DNA of 37,318 nt from Oceanobacillus damuensis (GTDB lineage Bacteria > Bacillota > Bacilli > Bacillales > Amphibacillaceae), in assembly GCF_001618145.1 (NCBI RefSeq), contig NZ_LQNF01000035.1, forward strand, positions 1 to 37,318, written 5' to 3'. Below, one piece after another: positions 1-8,388 of this stretch. The notes beneath the pieces are model-generated. The model saw only the letters and a program-made list of their open reading frames with translations. It had not been told where the DNA came from and did no database searches. How positions within the stretch are numbered: position 1 is the first letter of the stretch; every line of letters begins with the position of its first letter. Both the position numbers and the translations under genes were made by a program.

Positions 1-21
1 TAGGGTTTTAAAATACTTGGA

Positions 22-37
22 GTAAGTTTGAACTTAC
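22..37. promoter_or_regulatory. 16-bp perfect palindrome, possible operator
   Basis: GTAAGTT and AACTTAC form a perfect inverted repeat around a 2-nt centre. Its size would suit a dimeric repressor. The gene it might control lies outside the window or is the leftward gene ending at 97, so no assignment is possible. Confidence 0.25.
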
Positions 38-96
38 ACACTTTATTTGACAAACCCACGCAAAAAGGAGCTAATATATTACTAGACTTCCTATCC

Positions 97-558
97 TCAA
101 TTATAGTCCCACAGGATCCTCCAGGAATCTTTTGCCTCCACAACATACACAACCTGTGAAAAATGAAATTTACCATACTTCCCTTGATATGTTTGAACCA
201 CATTAAATCTATAAACATCCTTTAAAGCTGGTGAATCCTCCGCCATTTTCCAATTGTCTACCTTTCCAAGATTCTCAATTGAAAATTCAAAGGTTTCTGT
301 ACCAAAATGTCCCATAAAAACATGTGCTCGATCTGTTATATAAGCCGTTTTACTCCATCTCTCTTTCATGAAGGGATGTAATAACTCCCAGGAATAAGTA
401 AAAGCTGCCTCCTGTTCATAGCTATAGAACTCATTCACTATATTTTGTGCTTGCTTTTTTGGAGAAAACAAAGTCCATTGAAAAATGAATATTATAATAC
501 ACAAAATGATGACAGAAGCAGCGATAACCATATAAATTGCATTAGGTCGCTTTCTCAT
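97..558 (-). CDS. small membrane-anchored protein of unknown function
   Basis: The gene encodes about 153 residues, and I do not recognise the family. The N-terminus is basic (MRKRPN) and is followed by one hydrophobic segment at about residues 8-28. The rest is a soluble domain with several aromatic residues, ending in RILWDYN. The expected topology is an N-terminal anchor with the domain outside the membrane. An in-frame ATG lies 17 codons upstream, but the internal ATG at 558 is preferred: an AAGGGAAAG ribosome binding site lies just upstream and the basic-plus-hydrophobic anchor then begins the protein. The domain has a length and composition reminiscent of NTF2-like stress proteins, but I see no decisive motif. 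It is the only gene in its stretch and is followed by about 1 kb of decayed sequence. Confidence 0.6.
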   Translation of the reverse strand: MRKRPNAIYMVIAASVIILCIIIFIFQWTLFSPKKQAQNIVNEFYSYEQEAAFTYSWELLHPFMKERWSKTAYITDRAHVFMGHFGTETFEFSIENLGKVDNWKMAEDSPALKDVYRFNVVQTYQGKYGKFHFSQVVYVVEAKDSWRILWDYN

Positions 559-747
559 GTGTATCTTTCCCTTCAATAAAGCTGCATATAAAAGGATATG
601 GTAAATCAAGTGAGTTTATTAATGTTTCGGTTCTCTGTTATTTAGGGGACTTGCAACTACTTTTTCGATTGAAGAGAATCGTCTTTGCATTCGGCTAAAT
701 TCAATCTCCAGAGGTGAAAACTAAATTTAGCAAAAAGAGAGATAACT

Positions 748-1055
748 GTGCGGGAAGATTTTGAAGAATTACCTTATGAAATAACAAAAAGGTGGTAGTT
801 GTATTGTTGATCCACTTGTAGAGCCAGTATTCAGTAAAGAAAAATAATATATGCCGATCTGAACATCGACAAGATCGCAGAAAATTAATTTGATTTCGAC
901 GTAGTGGGGAACGAATGTTTTTAGTTGACGGTCAACGAGAGGAAACAGGAGAATGTGATTTTTCGGACATAGGTATCGTCCTTTCCAAAAACACTTCTCT
1001 TTCGCATAGAAATATTTTGAATGAATTGGTAAAGTATTTTATAGGAACTACATAA
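748..1055 (+). pseudogene. decayed coding sequence, family not recognised
   Basis: Three coding-like segments lie in order on the plus strand in different frames. The first starts at GTG 748 and ends at a stop after KRW. The second contains VDPLVEPVFSKEK (from 806) and the third VDGQREETGECDF to a TAA at 1053-1055. The break near 918-922 is in a run of five T and would be repaired by one extra T, which is typical of a homopolymer frameshift. In-frame stops also occur near 840 and 885. The composite reads like a small soluble protein, but I cannot name the family. Chance open frames are the alternative. Confidence 0.35.
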
Positions 1056-1089
1056 AGCAAAGTGCGACTAAACTCCCCGAAGAGAGGGG

Positions 1090-1205
1090 GTGAATCTTAT
1101 AACGGCATACGTAGCATTTTGTTTAATTGCTCAATTTAGCATAGTGCTAATAGCATGCATACAATGATTGTGACTATTATCGTCTATTTAAACAAAAAGA
1201 AATAG
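1090..1205 (+). pseudogene. broken holin-like type I toxin (Hol_Tox/TxpA-like)
   Basis: The reading begins (L)ITAYVAFCLIAQFSIVLIAC in one frame and continues MIVTIIVYLNKKK-stop in the frame shifted by one base. Joined, this is a roughly 35-residue single-span hydrophobic peptide with a basic KKK tail, as in the putative holin-like toxins of Firmicutes. An AGGGGGTGA ribosome binding site at 1085-1093 points at an ATA codon (1099-1101) where these genes normally have ATG, so both the start and the frame look damaged. The sequence after the stop (GCCACCCCGCCTGCCTAGTA) resembles the structured 3' region that usually follows such toxins. This is homology by pattern, not by search. Confidence 0.42.
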
Positions 1206-1335
1206 CCACCCCGCCTGCCTAGTAAGGTATGCTATCTCCATGAAAAATTTTACTCTGGTCAGCCGTGCATTAGACGGCATGTATGTTGCTAATGATGAGT
1301 GTTAGACCAATCATTATTTATTTTATTATAATTCT
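1200..1335 (-). ncRNA. candidate antisense antitoxin RNA of the broken toxin
   Basis: A good promoter on the minus strand would start a transcript near 1335 running toward the 3' end of the toxin remnant. This is the convergent arrangement of type I toxin-antitoxin pairs. The transcript would contain the stem GCCGT/ACGGC at 1262-1278. Both ends are inferred and no clear terminator was seen. Confidence 0.3.
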
Positions 1336-1341
1336 GACTAT

Positions 1342-1371
1342 ATTATACATGATTTTATTATAACTTTTCAA
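1342..1371 (-). promoter_or_regulatory. promoter for the antisense RNA
   Basis: On the minus strand a -35 box TTGAAA (1366-1371), an 18-nt spacer and a consensus -10 box TATAAT (1342-1347) can be read. No leftward coding gene starts nearby, so an antisense RNA is the simplest product. Confidence 0.45.
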
Positions 1372-1601
1372 ATCATTAACAAGGTACGATTGAGTCAAGG
1401 AAGAACACAGCGACAAGTACCTCGTCACAAATGGGTAAGTTTTACGAACCTGCCCCCTCTATCCGGGGCTGTAATTTAATTCAATAATTTTATTTTACTC
1501 ACAGTTTGAGGAGTCCTTTAGTAGAGTTAACCAAAATTAAAAACAGGCTCCAAACCAAGAGTCGTATCCGCTCTCACCTCGCTGTTTAGTTTATCCTTCT
1601 A

Positions 1602-1964
1602 TTAATTACCATATGGCTTATAATCCACTTCAACTTTGTCCTTATCCTGATAAGGGGAAAGCATAAACGCAGCCTTAAAGTCAGTATTCCCCTTGTTAAT
1701 TAAGTAGTGGACTTTTTTTGGTTCCACATGAATAAAGTCGCCTTTTTTGCAATGGAAAATTTCCTCGTCGATATGAATTTCAAGTTCACCTTCTAATATA
1801 TAGAAATTCTCTTCCATAATATTATGAAAATGTGCATTAAAGTCTTGGCCTGGTTTAAGCACGACAATACCGAAATTCATTCTAGGTCCCCGTTGTAAAT
1901 ATTTCGGTCCGCTGTCTCCAAATCTATAATCTTTATCATTTTCATTAATAATTGGCATGATCAT
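1602..1964 (-). CDS. single-domain cupin protein in the lsr locus
   Basis: This is a small protein of about 120 residues with one beta-barrel cupin domain. Cupin motif 1 is visible as H45-F-H47 followed by E51/E52 and LEGELEI. Motif 2 is KGDFIHVEPKKVH with H86. These are the usual metal ligands. It is the last gene of a leftward lsrR-lsrK-cupin set and starts 24 bases after lsrK, so it is probably cotranscribed. The ATG at 1964 is chosen because the GGAGG site lies 10 nt upstream; the ATG at 1973 would sit almost on that site. No lsrG is visible in the window, so a role as a functional stand-in, for example isomerising the phosphorylated AI-2 intermediate, is possible but is inference only. 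Sugar-phosphate isomerase or a signal-binding role are alternatives. Confidence 0.85.
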   Translation of the reverse strand: MIMPIINENDKDYRFGDSGPKYLQRGPRMNFGIVVLKPGQDFNAHFHNIMEENFYILEGELEIHIDEEIFHCKKGDFIHVEPKKVHYLINKGNTDFKAAFMLSPYQDKDKVEVDYKPYGN

Positions 1965-1988
1965 TATCAACATTCCTCCTTGTTTTGT

Positions 1989-3551
1989 TTATACTCCAGG
2001 TGAACTCCACATGTGTTCTGTAAGCCCCTTATCAGCCAAATCGAGCTGATGTAGATACACATTTTCCCAGTTTTTATATAACTTGTTATAAATTAAATGA
2101 TTTTCTTTTATTGGTTGGTATTCTTTTTCGATTTTAATTACTTTAGAAATGGCATCCTGAAAGCTTTCGTAAATATTGGATCCAATACCTGCGCAAATTG
2201 CCGCTCCCAAGGCAGTTGATTCTTTAACAACTGGAACTTTTACAGGTTTATTTAATACATCAGAAACGATTTGACACCATAAATCACTGTTCGAAGCGCC
2301 GCCTGCAAAAATAATTGTATCTGGATAGGTATTGGTAATATCACTTACTAAATCAATATTTCCTTTTGTAACAAAAGCAGCATTTTCCATGATGGCTCTA
2401 TAAAAAGTTGCCTTATTATATTTTGTGGAATCCAATTTAAAATTTATGAAGCTTGGTGCAGCATGTTTCCAAGAAATGTAATTCATTTTATCAGAAAAAG
2501 TAGTTATTATTCCATAGCTGCCAACCGGTACTTTTGCAGCTCTTTTATCCATTTGTTTGTAAACACTCTCATTCGTTCGATTTTGAATATACTTCTCTAA
2601 TTCACAGAAACTATCCCTAAACCATCTCATCACTAAACCTGGATAGAAGGCGATCGCTTCATATTGCCACGTATTTGGTATTGCGTGACAATTGACCCTT
2701 ACTCTCGAACTCTTATCCGGCTTAATATTAGTTGTTGTGTATTCATACTGCCAAAAGCTTCCTCCTAAAACAGCTGCATCTCCTTCATTAATCACCCCCA
2801 GTCCGATACACCCAAGCTGGGCATCACCCCCACCAGCAACAACTTGTGTGTTCGTGCTTAACCCTGTTAATTCCGCTATTTCTTTTGTAACATTTCCAAT
2901 GAACGTTCCACTCTCATGGACGATGGGATAGATGTCATCTTTTAGAGATACTTTTTTAGCCAGAGTGGAGTCCCAATTACGATTTTTAATATTGAAAAGC
3001 CCTGTAGTGCAACCATTTGACGGTTCGACGGAAATAATATTTGTTAATCGGTAAGTAATCCAATCATTAAGCATTGTTACATATTTCATATGTTGATAAA
3101 TATTAGGTAAGTTATTTTTTACCCAGAGAATTCTAGGGATAGCACCTAAGGAAAAGGTTTGACCTGATACTTGATATATTTCTTTTTCTAATTTTGGATG
3201 TGATTTATTGAGATTTATAACCTCATTATCAGATCTGGAATCTACATTCGCACATGCCCATAGCTCTTTGCCGTTTTCGTCGTATAGTACGATCGCTTCT
3301 CGCATACTCGTTGTAGAGATTGCAACAATGTTGTCAGGATCAACATTATTCTTTGTGATGGTTTCTTTAATAAGTTCAGAAATAATATTGAAATTCGTAT
3401 GGACATCAAAATCCATGGAGCCTGGATATCTGGAATCTTCTTCATGCGTCCACTCCGATTGGGAAACGCATATTTCATTTCCATAAACATCAAATAAAAT
3501 TACTCGTACACTACCTGTTCCAGCATCGATTGCCATTAAATACTTTTGCAC
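1989..3551 (-). CDS. lsrK: autoinducer-2 kinase LsrK
   Basis: A FGGY-family kinase that phosphorylates imported AI-2 (the open DPD form) with ATP, trapping it in the cytoplasm and making the ligand of LsrR. The N-terminal phosphate-binding motif AIDAGTGSVRVILFD is clear. Further matches to the enterobacterial enzyme include the stretch from SMREAIVLY to WACANVDSR, VAGGGDAQLGCIGLG, MRWFRDSFCE, HAAPSFINF and the C-terminal ATPase motif FAGGASNSDLW. The length (about 520 residues) is normal. The GTG at 3551 is preferred because AAAGGA lies at suitable spacing; an upstream in-frame ATG at 3569 has no ribosome binding site. It lies downstream of lsrR, as in gammaproteobacterial lsrRK. The symbol rests on extended similarity over the whole length rather than on FGGY membership alone. 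Confidence 0.93.
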   Translation of the reverse strand: MQKYLMAIDAGTGSVRVILFDVYGNEICVSQSEWTHEEDSRYPGSMDFDVHTNFNIISELIKETITKNNVDPDNIVAISTTSMREAIVLYDENGKELWACANVDSRSDNEVINLNKSHPKLEKEIYQVSGQTFSLGAIPRILWVKNNLPNIYQHMKYVTMLNDWITYRLTNIISVEPSNGCTTGLFNIKNRNWDSTLAKKVSLKDDIYPIVHESGTFIGNVTKEIAELTGLSTNTQVVAGGGDAQLGCIGLGVINEGDAAVLGGSFWQYEYTTTNIKPDKSSRVRVNCHAIPNTWQYEAIAFYPGLVMRWFRDSFCELEKYIQNRTNESVYKQMDKRAAKVPVGSYGIITTFSDKMNYISWKHAAPSFINFKLDSTKYNKATFYRAIMENAAFVTKGNIDLVSDITNTYPDTIIFAGGASNSDLWCQIVSDVLNKPVKVPVVKESTALGAAICAGIGSNIYESFQDAISKVIKIEKEYQPIKENHLIYNKLYKNWENVYLHQLDLADKGLTEHMWSSPGV

Positions 3552-3649
3552 AATAATCCATCCTTTCATTGTTTGATCAATGATTAGTGAATACCAATCC
3601 CAAAGCTCTAACGAATCTTATTGATGTAGGAACCCCAGGTGAAATCAAT

Positions 3650-4579
3650 TTATTCTATTAAACTTCGAGCAACATTTTCATCAGTTATTAAAATATCTAT
3701 ATACCCCCCTTTTAATGCCCCAATAATTGCTTCTTTTTTTTCAATTCCACATGCTACAGCAACCACATTATTCAAGGACTTCAATAATTGAACCTCTGTA
3801 CTGACAAGCCTATTGTGTAAACTTAAATCTAAAACATCCCCATGAATATCATAAAACTGGCTTAATAAATCCCCCACTGCACCGTGGGATTTCAAAATCT
3901 CCATTTCTCTTATACTTATAAGTCCTTCCCTTACCAAGGTTGCTTTTTCATTCAATGCTCCAACTCCTATTACCGTGAGATTAGAATAAGGAATCATTTC
4001 TAAAATATCTGTAATCGATTGTTCATTAACTAAACTTTCAGCAAGGGAATCAGATGATACCATTAACGGGGATGGTAAAATGTAATGTTTATAATTCGGA
4101 TTTGTATAATAGTCGGATGCCTGATCGATGGCGGTTGGCATATAAAATTTAACCCCGCCTGATAGAGATACAAAAGTAACTTTATATTTTGTGGAGATAT
4201 TCAAACGGCCAAGCGTCCTTGAAACAGTTTCACCATAACCAATGTTAATCATCGTATCACTGGTGATTCTATCTTCTATATATTGTGCGGCTGCAATGGT
4301 GATACTATCTATGGAATTATCATCATTTGCAGAAGGAACGATATAGATATCGTCTAAATTAAATTTTTCCATTAATTTTATTTGTAAATCCATATCTGAA
4401 ATCTGTTCTAAATCGATTTTAAATTGAATAATATGATTCTTTTTAGCAAATTCCAGGTACTTAATAACCTTCATTCTTGAAAGATTTAGAGCTTTTGCGA
4501 TTTCTGTTTGAGTTAGTCCCTCGTTATAATACTTCCAGGCTACTTTTACTGCAGTATCCTTCTCGTGCGACATATTCAT
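3650..4579 (-). CDS. lsrR: AI-2-responsive repressor LsrR (SorC/DeoR-type)
   Basis: Transcription factor of the SorC family, about 309 residues. The N-terminal helix-turn-helix spans about residues 18-45 (GLTQTEIAKALNLSRMKVIKYLEFAKK). The rest is the sugar-phosphate-binding domain, with the conserved segments INIGYGETVSRTLG, VSLSGGV and VIGVGAL, and a C-terminal VAVACGIEKKEAIIGALKGG. In known lsr systems phospho-AI-2 releases LsrR from DNA and derepresses both divergent operons. Divergence from lsrA across about 330 bp fits that model. The start is either ATG 4579 (AAGAGAG upstream), GTG 4582 or ATG 4573; these alternatives change only a few residues. Confidence 0.9.
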   Translation of the reverse strand: MNMSHEKDTAVKVAWKYYNEGLTQTEIAKALNLSRMKVIKYLEFAKKNHIIQFKIDLEQISDMDLQIKLMEKFNLDDIYIVPSANDDNSIDSITIAAAQYIEDRITSDTMINIGYGETVSRTLGRLNISTKYKVTFVSLSGGVKFYMPTAIDQASDYYTNPNYKHYILPSPLMVSSDSLAESLVNEQSITDILEMIPYSNLTVIGVGALNEKATLVREGLISIREMEILKSHGAVGDLLSQFYDIHGDVLDLSLHNRLVSTEVQLLKSLNNVVAVACGIEKKEAIIGALKGGYIDILITDENVARSLIE

Positions 4580-4603
4580 CACTCGCTCTCTTCTTCAACG
4601 TGA

Positions 4604-4615
4604 AACGCTGGCGTT
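4604..4615. promoter_or_regulatory. inverted repeat AACGC-TG-GCGTT before lsrR
   Basis: A perfect 12-bp palindrome lies 25 bases upstream of the lsrR start. Its position would suit repression of lsrRK, but its sequence is not the same as the palindrome near lsrA, so a shared regulator is not shown. Confidence 0.3.
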
Positions 4616-4858
4616 AATCTTAAGTATGTGCAACAAAATATTGATGGTTTAACAAATGTTGTAAATATAGAAGAATTTAGTATCAAAAAATTAATGATTC
4701 ATTTCGTTTATCCACCAGGTACTTCAATAAAATTATGGTGCTAATGAGGGGTTAAGGATTTTTATCAAATCCTTTGCATGAAAGAATACGATAATAATTT
4801 TATGCATGATTAATAATATGTATTAAGCAAACATATAATTACAAAAAAGAGAATACGC

Positions 4859-4871
4859 TTACGTAACGTAA
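4859..4871. promoter_or_regulatory. candidate LsrR operator upstream of lsrA
   Basis: TTACGT and ACGTAA form a perfect inverted repeat with a 1-nt centre, between the TATAAT box and the lsrA ribosome binding site. Assignment to LsrR is by position only. Confidence 0.45.
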
Positions 4872-4909
4872 ATGTTATTAATACGAAAGAACTATAAGGG
4901 GGGAGAAAC

Positions 4910-6421
4910 TTGAATGAGACAAATTACTTGATTAACTTAGAAGAAATCTATAAAAGCTTTCATAAAAACAACGTATTAAAAGGGGTTTCATTAAAACTTG
5001 ATGAACATGAAGTCATTTCAATTATTGGCGGGAATGGTGCTGGTAAAAGCACATTAATGAAAATCCTGACTGGAGTGTATCGAGCTGATAGCGGCAAGGT
5101 GGAAATTGGTGGGGAAAGAATTGAAAATTATAACCCAGCCATTGCTCATGAAAAGGGAGTCTATCTTGTACCACAAGAACCTTTGTTATTTCCAAATATG
5201 ACTGTGGAACAAAATATTACATTTGGTTTTAATAAATCAAAATATGAAATAAGAGAAGAAACGAAAAAATTATATGAGGAGCTAGGGTGGGGCATCGATT
5301 TAACTCGTTTAGCGTCTAGCTTAACCATCGCGGAGCAACAACAATTGGAAATTATTAAAGGACTACTGAGAAAAGCGAAAGTATTGATCTTAGATGAGCC
5401 AACCTCTGCGTTAACTTTTTCTGAAACGAAATCATTATTTGAAGTTATTCGAAAGTTAAAGGATACCGGTGTAGGTATTTTCTATATAACCCATCGTTTG
5501 GATGAAGTTTTTGAAATCTCTACCCATGCAGTTATATTGCGTGATGGCAAGGTTACGCTTAAAGGAAGTATTAAAGATTTCACGAAAGACATGTTGATTG
5601 GTGGACTTTTGCCGATAGGAAGTGAATCAAAACATAGCAATTCATTTGAGAAGAAATATACGGGTCATATGGACAGACCACCTGTATTAACGGTTGAAAA
5701 TATAAGTGGAGATGGATTTAAAGATATTAGTTTTAAGGTTTATCAAGGGGAAGTAGTGGGGCTTGCTGGGCTTGTAGGTGCTGGAAGAACCGAGATTGCT
5801 GAAGCGATATATGGGATAACGAAATGTCAAAAAGGTCGAATTCTTTTAGGTGATAAAGATATTACGCAGCTTGGCATTAATGAAACCGTTTCCAATGGTC
5901 TCTCCTATATTCCGGAAGATCGGTTTTTACACGGGATTTTTCCAATAAGTTCTGTGAGGAATAATATAACAGCTCAAGTAGTGAGACGAAAAGGATTCTT
6001 CATTGATAATAAATTTGAAAAAGAAGTCACAGATAAATATATTGATAGATTACGTATTAAGGTTACGGATCATCATCAGGAAATTAAATCTTTATCAGGT
6101 GGTAATCAACAGAAAGTAGTCATTTCCAGGGTGCTATCAACCAATCCACATTTAATCATTATGGATGAGCCTACCAGGGGAATTGATGCTGCAGCAAGAA
6201 GTGATATTTATTCGATTATCAACAAATTAAAAGAAGTTGGTTTTTCCATTTTATTAATTTCATCTGACTTGGAAGAGATCGAAAGAATCAGCGATCGTAT
6301 TTACGGTATATATCGTGGGAAATGTAATGCGTATCTTGGCTTTGAAGCGGTTAATGCTGTCAATGTAATGAAGGCTGCCTTTGGAACATATGAAGGAAGT
6401 GATTCATATGTCGAAATTTAA
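4910..6421 (+). CDS. lsrA: AI-2 ABC transporter ATPase LsrA
   Basis: Tandem-domain ATPase of the sugar importer class (RbsA/XylG type), 503 residues. The first cassette has Walker A GGNGAGKST (about residues 40-48), a Q-loop near VPQEP and Walker B LILDEPTSAL, but a degenerate signature (LTIAEQQQLEI). The second has a modified P-loop (GLVGAGRTE), intact signature LSGGNQQKVV and Walker B LIIMDEPTRGID. Having one canonical and one degenerate site is usual in this class. It powers import through LsrC/LsrD. It starts at TTG 4910, four bases after a GGGGGGAG site; an ATG at 4914 is out of frame. Its 3' end overlaps lsrC by 14 bases, indicating tight coupling. A ribose-type transporter would look similar, and the lsr assignment rests on the neighbours. 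Confidence 0.9.
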   Translation: MNETNYLINLEEIYKSFHKNNVLKGVSLKLDEHEVISIIGGNGAGKSTLMKILTGVYRADSGKVEIGGERIENYNPAIAHEKGVYLVPQEPLLFPNMTVEQNITFGFNKSKYEIREETKKLYEELGWGIDLTRLASSLTIAEQQQLEIIKGLLRKAKVLILDEPTSALTFSETKSLFEVIRKLKDTGVGIFYITHRLDEVFEISTHAVILRDGKVTLKGSIKDFTKDMLIGGLLPIGSESKHSNSFEKKYTGHMDRPPVLTVENISGDGFKDISFKVYQGEVVGLAGLVGAGRTEIAEAIYGITKCQKGRILLGDKDITQLGINETVSNGLSYIPEDRFLHGIFPISSVRNNITAQVVRRKGFFIDNKFEKEVTDKYIDRLRIKVTDHHQEIKSLSGGNQQKVVISRVLSTNPHLIIMDEPTRGIDAAARSDIYSIINKLKEVGFSILLISSDLEEIERISDRIYGIYRGKCNAYLGFEAVNAVNVMKAAFGTYEGSDSYVEI

Positions 6422-7394
6422 GACGCTGATGAAAAAAAGAGAGTTTAGAACCTTATTCTTTTTAGTGGGAATTTTTATCATTGTAGGTTTGATAAACTCC
6501 GATTTCTTAACGATTGGCACCATCCAGAATTCCTTGAAAAGTAGCTTGCTTTACATTGTGCTGGCAGTCGGTCTAACTGTCGTCCTTTTAACCGGGAATA
6601 TTGATATTTCAGTTGGCGGCACGTTGGGACTTAGTGCAGCTGTTAGTGGAATCCTATTAAAAAACGGAGGAAGTATTTTTGTATCTATAGTAGTAGCTAT
6701 TCTTATCGGAGCTATTATTGGATTGATTAATGGATTGGGAGTTACCAAGTTAAAAATTTCGTCATTTATCATGACATTGGGAATGCTTGAAATTACTAGA
6801 GTCATTCAAGTTATTTATACCGATGGGCAATGGGTAGAAAACTTGCCGGCAGGATTTAAACAATTGTCGCAACTTAATGTTCTAGGCTTTAATTTATTGT
6901 TAATCATTGTTATGGCTGGTGTTATTATCGTTCATTTGTTTTTAACTAGAAGTCGGAAAGGCAGGTATTTTTCTGCTATCGGTGACAATGTCGATGGAGC
7001 CATTTTGTTAGGGGTGCCTGTACAGCGGTATGTTACGTTGGCGGGATTAATATTTGCTAGTCAAGTTGGATTTATTTCAACGACTGCTGGTTTAGGGATA
7101 GAGATGACAGTTATTGCTGCTGCTGTTCTTGGAGGTGTATCACTAAGTGGTGGAGTTGGAACTGTTCTCGGTGCAACTATCGGTGCAGTGATCATGATTT
7201 CCATTAACTCAGCGCTTATATATATGAAGATACCTGCTTTTTGGAATGATGCAATCTCAGGGGTATTATTAATAACTATTGTTGTAACGGATGCAATACT
7301 GTCCAGAAGAGCTGATAAACAGACGAAGAAAGAAAGATTAAGGGCAAGGGTGCTTCAGGAGGAGGTGTCAATAAATCATGCTCATGCTAAGTAA
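6408..7394 (+). CDS. lsrC: AI-2 ABC transporter permease LsrC
   Basis: Integral membrane permease of the branched-chain amino acid/ribose type (BPD_transp_2), about 328 residues with roughly eight to ten hydrophobic segments. The conserved cytoplasmic coupling region SRKGRYFSAIGDNVDGAILLG is present, as is the early VLLTGNIDISVGGTLGLS motif of this family. The start at ATG 6408 (MSKFKTLM) follows GAAGGAAG and lies inside the end of lsrA. Its 3' end overlaps the lsrD start by 17 bases. It pairs with LsrD to form the channel. Confidence 0.9.
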   Translation: MSKFKTLMKKREFRTLFFLVGIFIIVGLINSDFLTIGTIQNSLKSSLLYIVLAVGLTVVLLTGNIDISVGGTLGLSAAVSGILLKNGGSIFVSIVVAILIGAIIGLINGLGVTKLKISSFIMTLGMLEITRVIQVIYTDGQWVENLPAGFKQLSQLNVLGFNLLLIIVMAGVIIVHLFLTRSRKGRYFSAIGDNVDGAILLGVPVQRYVTLAGLIFASQVGFISTTAGLGIEMTVIAAAVLGGVSLSGGVGTVLGATIGAVIMISINSALIYMKIPAFWNDAISGVLLITIVVTDAILSRRADKQTKKERLRARVLQEEVSINHAHAK

Positions 7395-8388
7395 AATACC
7401 TAAATGGAATCTCGGTTTAATCTTCGTTCTCATGCTAGAAATAATTATATTTGGGCTAATCAATCCAAGGTTTTGGAATATCTCGATACTGTTAAATAGT
7501 TTTAATGATTTTATCGGTATTGCTATTATTGGTTTCTTTGTCACACTTGTCATGATTACTGGTGGAATTGATATTTCTGGAGGATCTATTATCGGTTTAA
7601 CGTCAGTGGTAATCGGTATTCTCTCCCAATTAATTGGATTAAATATATGGATTTCGGTCATTCTCGCTATTGTAGCTGCAGGATTATGTGGCTTGCTTAA
7701 TGGGATTTTAATTGCTTATGGACGTGTGCAAGCAATGGTAGTTACCTTAGGTGGTCTACTGCTGTATAGCGGGATAGCAATTGTTTTGGTAGGGGTGTCC
7801 GGTGTCAGTGCCTATGAAGGGATTTCAGGATTTCCCGGAAGCTTTAGTAATCTAGCTTACGGCACCGTTTTCGGAATACCGAGCTCAATTATATTATTTA
7901 TTGTTCTATTTATCATTGCCTATGTTCTTTTGCATTTTACCAAGTATGGCCGCTATATATTTTTAACCGGGATTAACCAACATGCATCAGATTACGCTGG
8001 TATTAATACGAAAAAAGTCATTGCCAGTACGTACGTTTTATCGGGATTAAGCGCTGGGATAGCAGGCACGATGCTAACTTCTTATTTAGGGAGTGCTAGA
8101 GCAGATTTTGGCTCTGAATATTTAATGTCCATATTAACTGTAGTTGTTTTAGGAGGTACCTTAATCACTGGAGGGAAGGGGGGGATTATTGGAACAGCTC
8201 TCGCTAGTATAATCGTAGGATTTCTTCAAGTTGGGATGCAAATGGGAGGGGTTTCAACGCAATATATTGGTTTGGCAACAGGGCTGCTTCTTATTATATC
8301 TGTAGCTTTGCTAAGTATTTCATCTAGCGCAAAGGAGAACATGAAGAAATTATTAAGGCCAAAATTTATGAAGGAGGGAAACGTATAA
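7378..8388 (+). CDS. lsrD: AI-2 ABC transporter permease LsrD
   Basis: Second permease of the importer, 336 residues, same family as LsrC. The signature VTLVMITGGIDISGGSIIGLTS and the coupling segment TKYGRYIFLTGINQHASDYAGI are visible. The start at 7378 has AGGAGGAGGTG about 10 bases upstream; an ATG two codons later is an alternative. Its TAA shares one base with the ATG of lsrB, so the four transport genes are translationally coupled. Confidence 0.9.
   Translation: MLMLSKIPKWNLGLIFVLMLEIIIFGLINPRFWNISILLNSFNDFIGIAIIGFFVTLVMITGGIDISGGSIIGLTSVVIGILSQLIGLNIWISVILAIVAAGLCGLLNGILIAYGRVQAMVVTLGGLLLYSGIAIVLVGVSGVSAYEGISGFPGSFSNLAYGTVFGIPSSIILFIVLFIIAYVLLHFTKYGRYIFLTGINQHASDYAGINTKKVIASTYVLSGLSAGIAGTMLTSYLGSARADFGSEYLMSILTVVVLGGTLITGGKGGIIGTALASIIVGFLQVGMQMGGVSTQYIGLATGLLLIISVALLSISSSAKENMKKLLRPKFMKEGNV

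Larger units (their letters stand above)
4580..4909. promoter_or_regulatory. lsrR-lsrA divergent regulatory region
   Basis: This gene-free stretch separates the two halves of the lsr locus. Toward lsrA it holds the palindrome TTAATA-ATATG-TATTAA (4810-4826), a consensus -10 box TATAAT (4834-4839) without a clear -35, and TTACGT-A-ACGTAA (4859-4871). The last sits about 15-25 bases after the expected start site, a typical repressor roadblock position. Weak or absent -35 boxes often go with regulated promoters. No convincing leftward promoter was found. Confidence 0.6.

Noticed and set aside
4628..4744. 38-codon open frame between lsrR and lsrA
   Set aside because: No ribosome binding site and no similarity to LsrG or another lsr protein that I can see; it lies in regulatory DNA.
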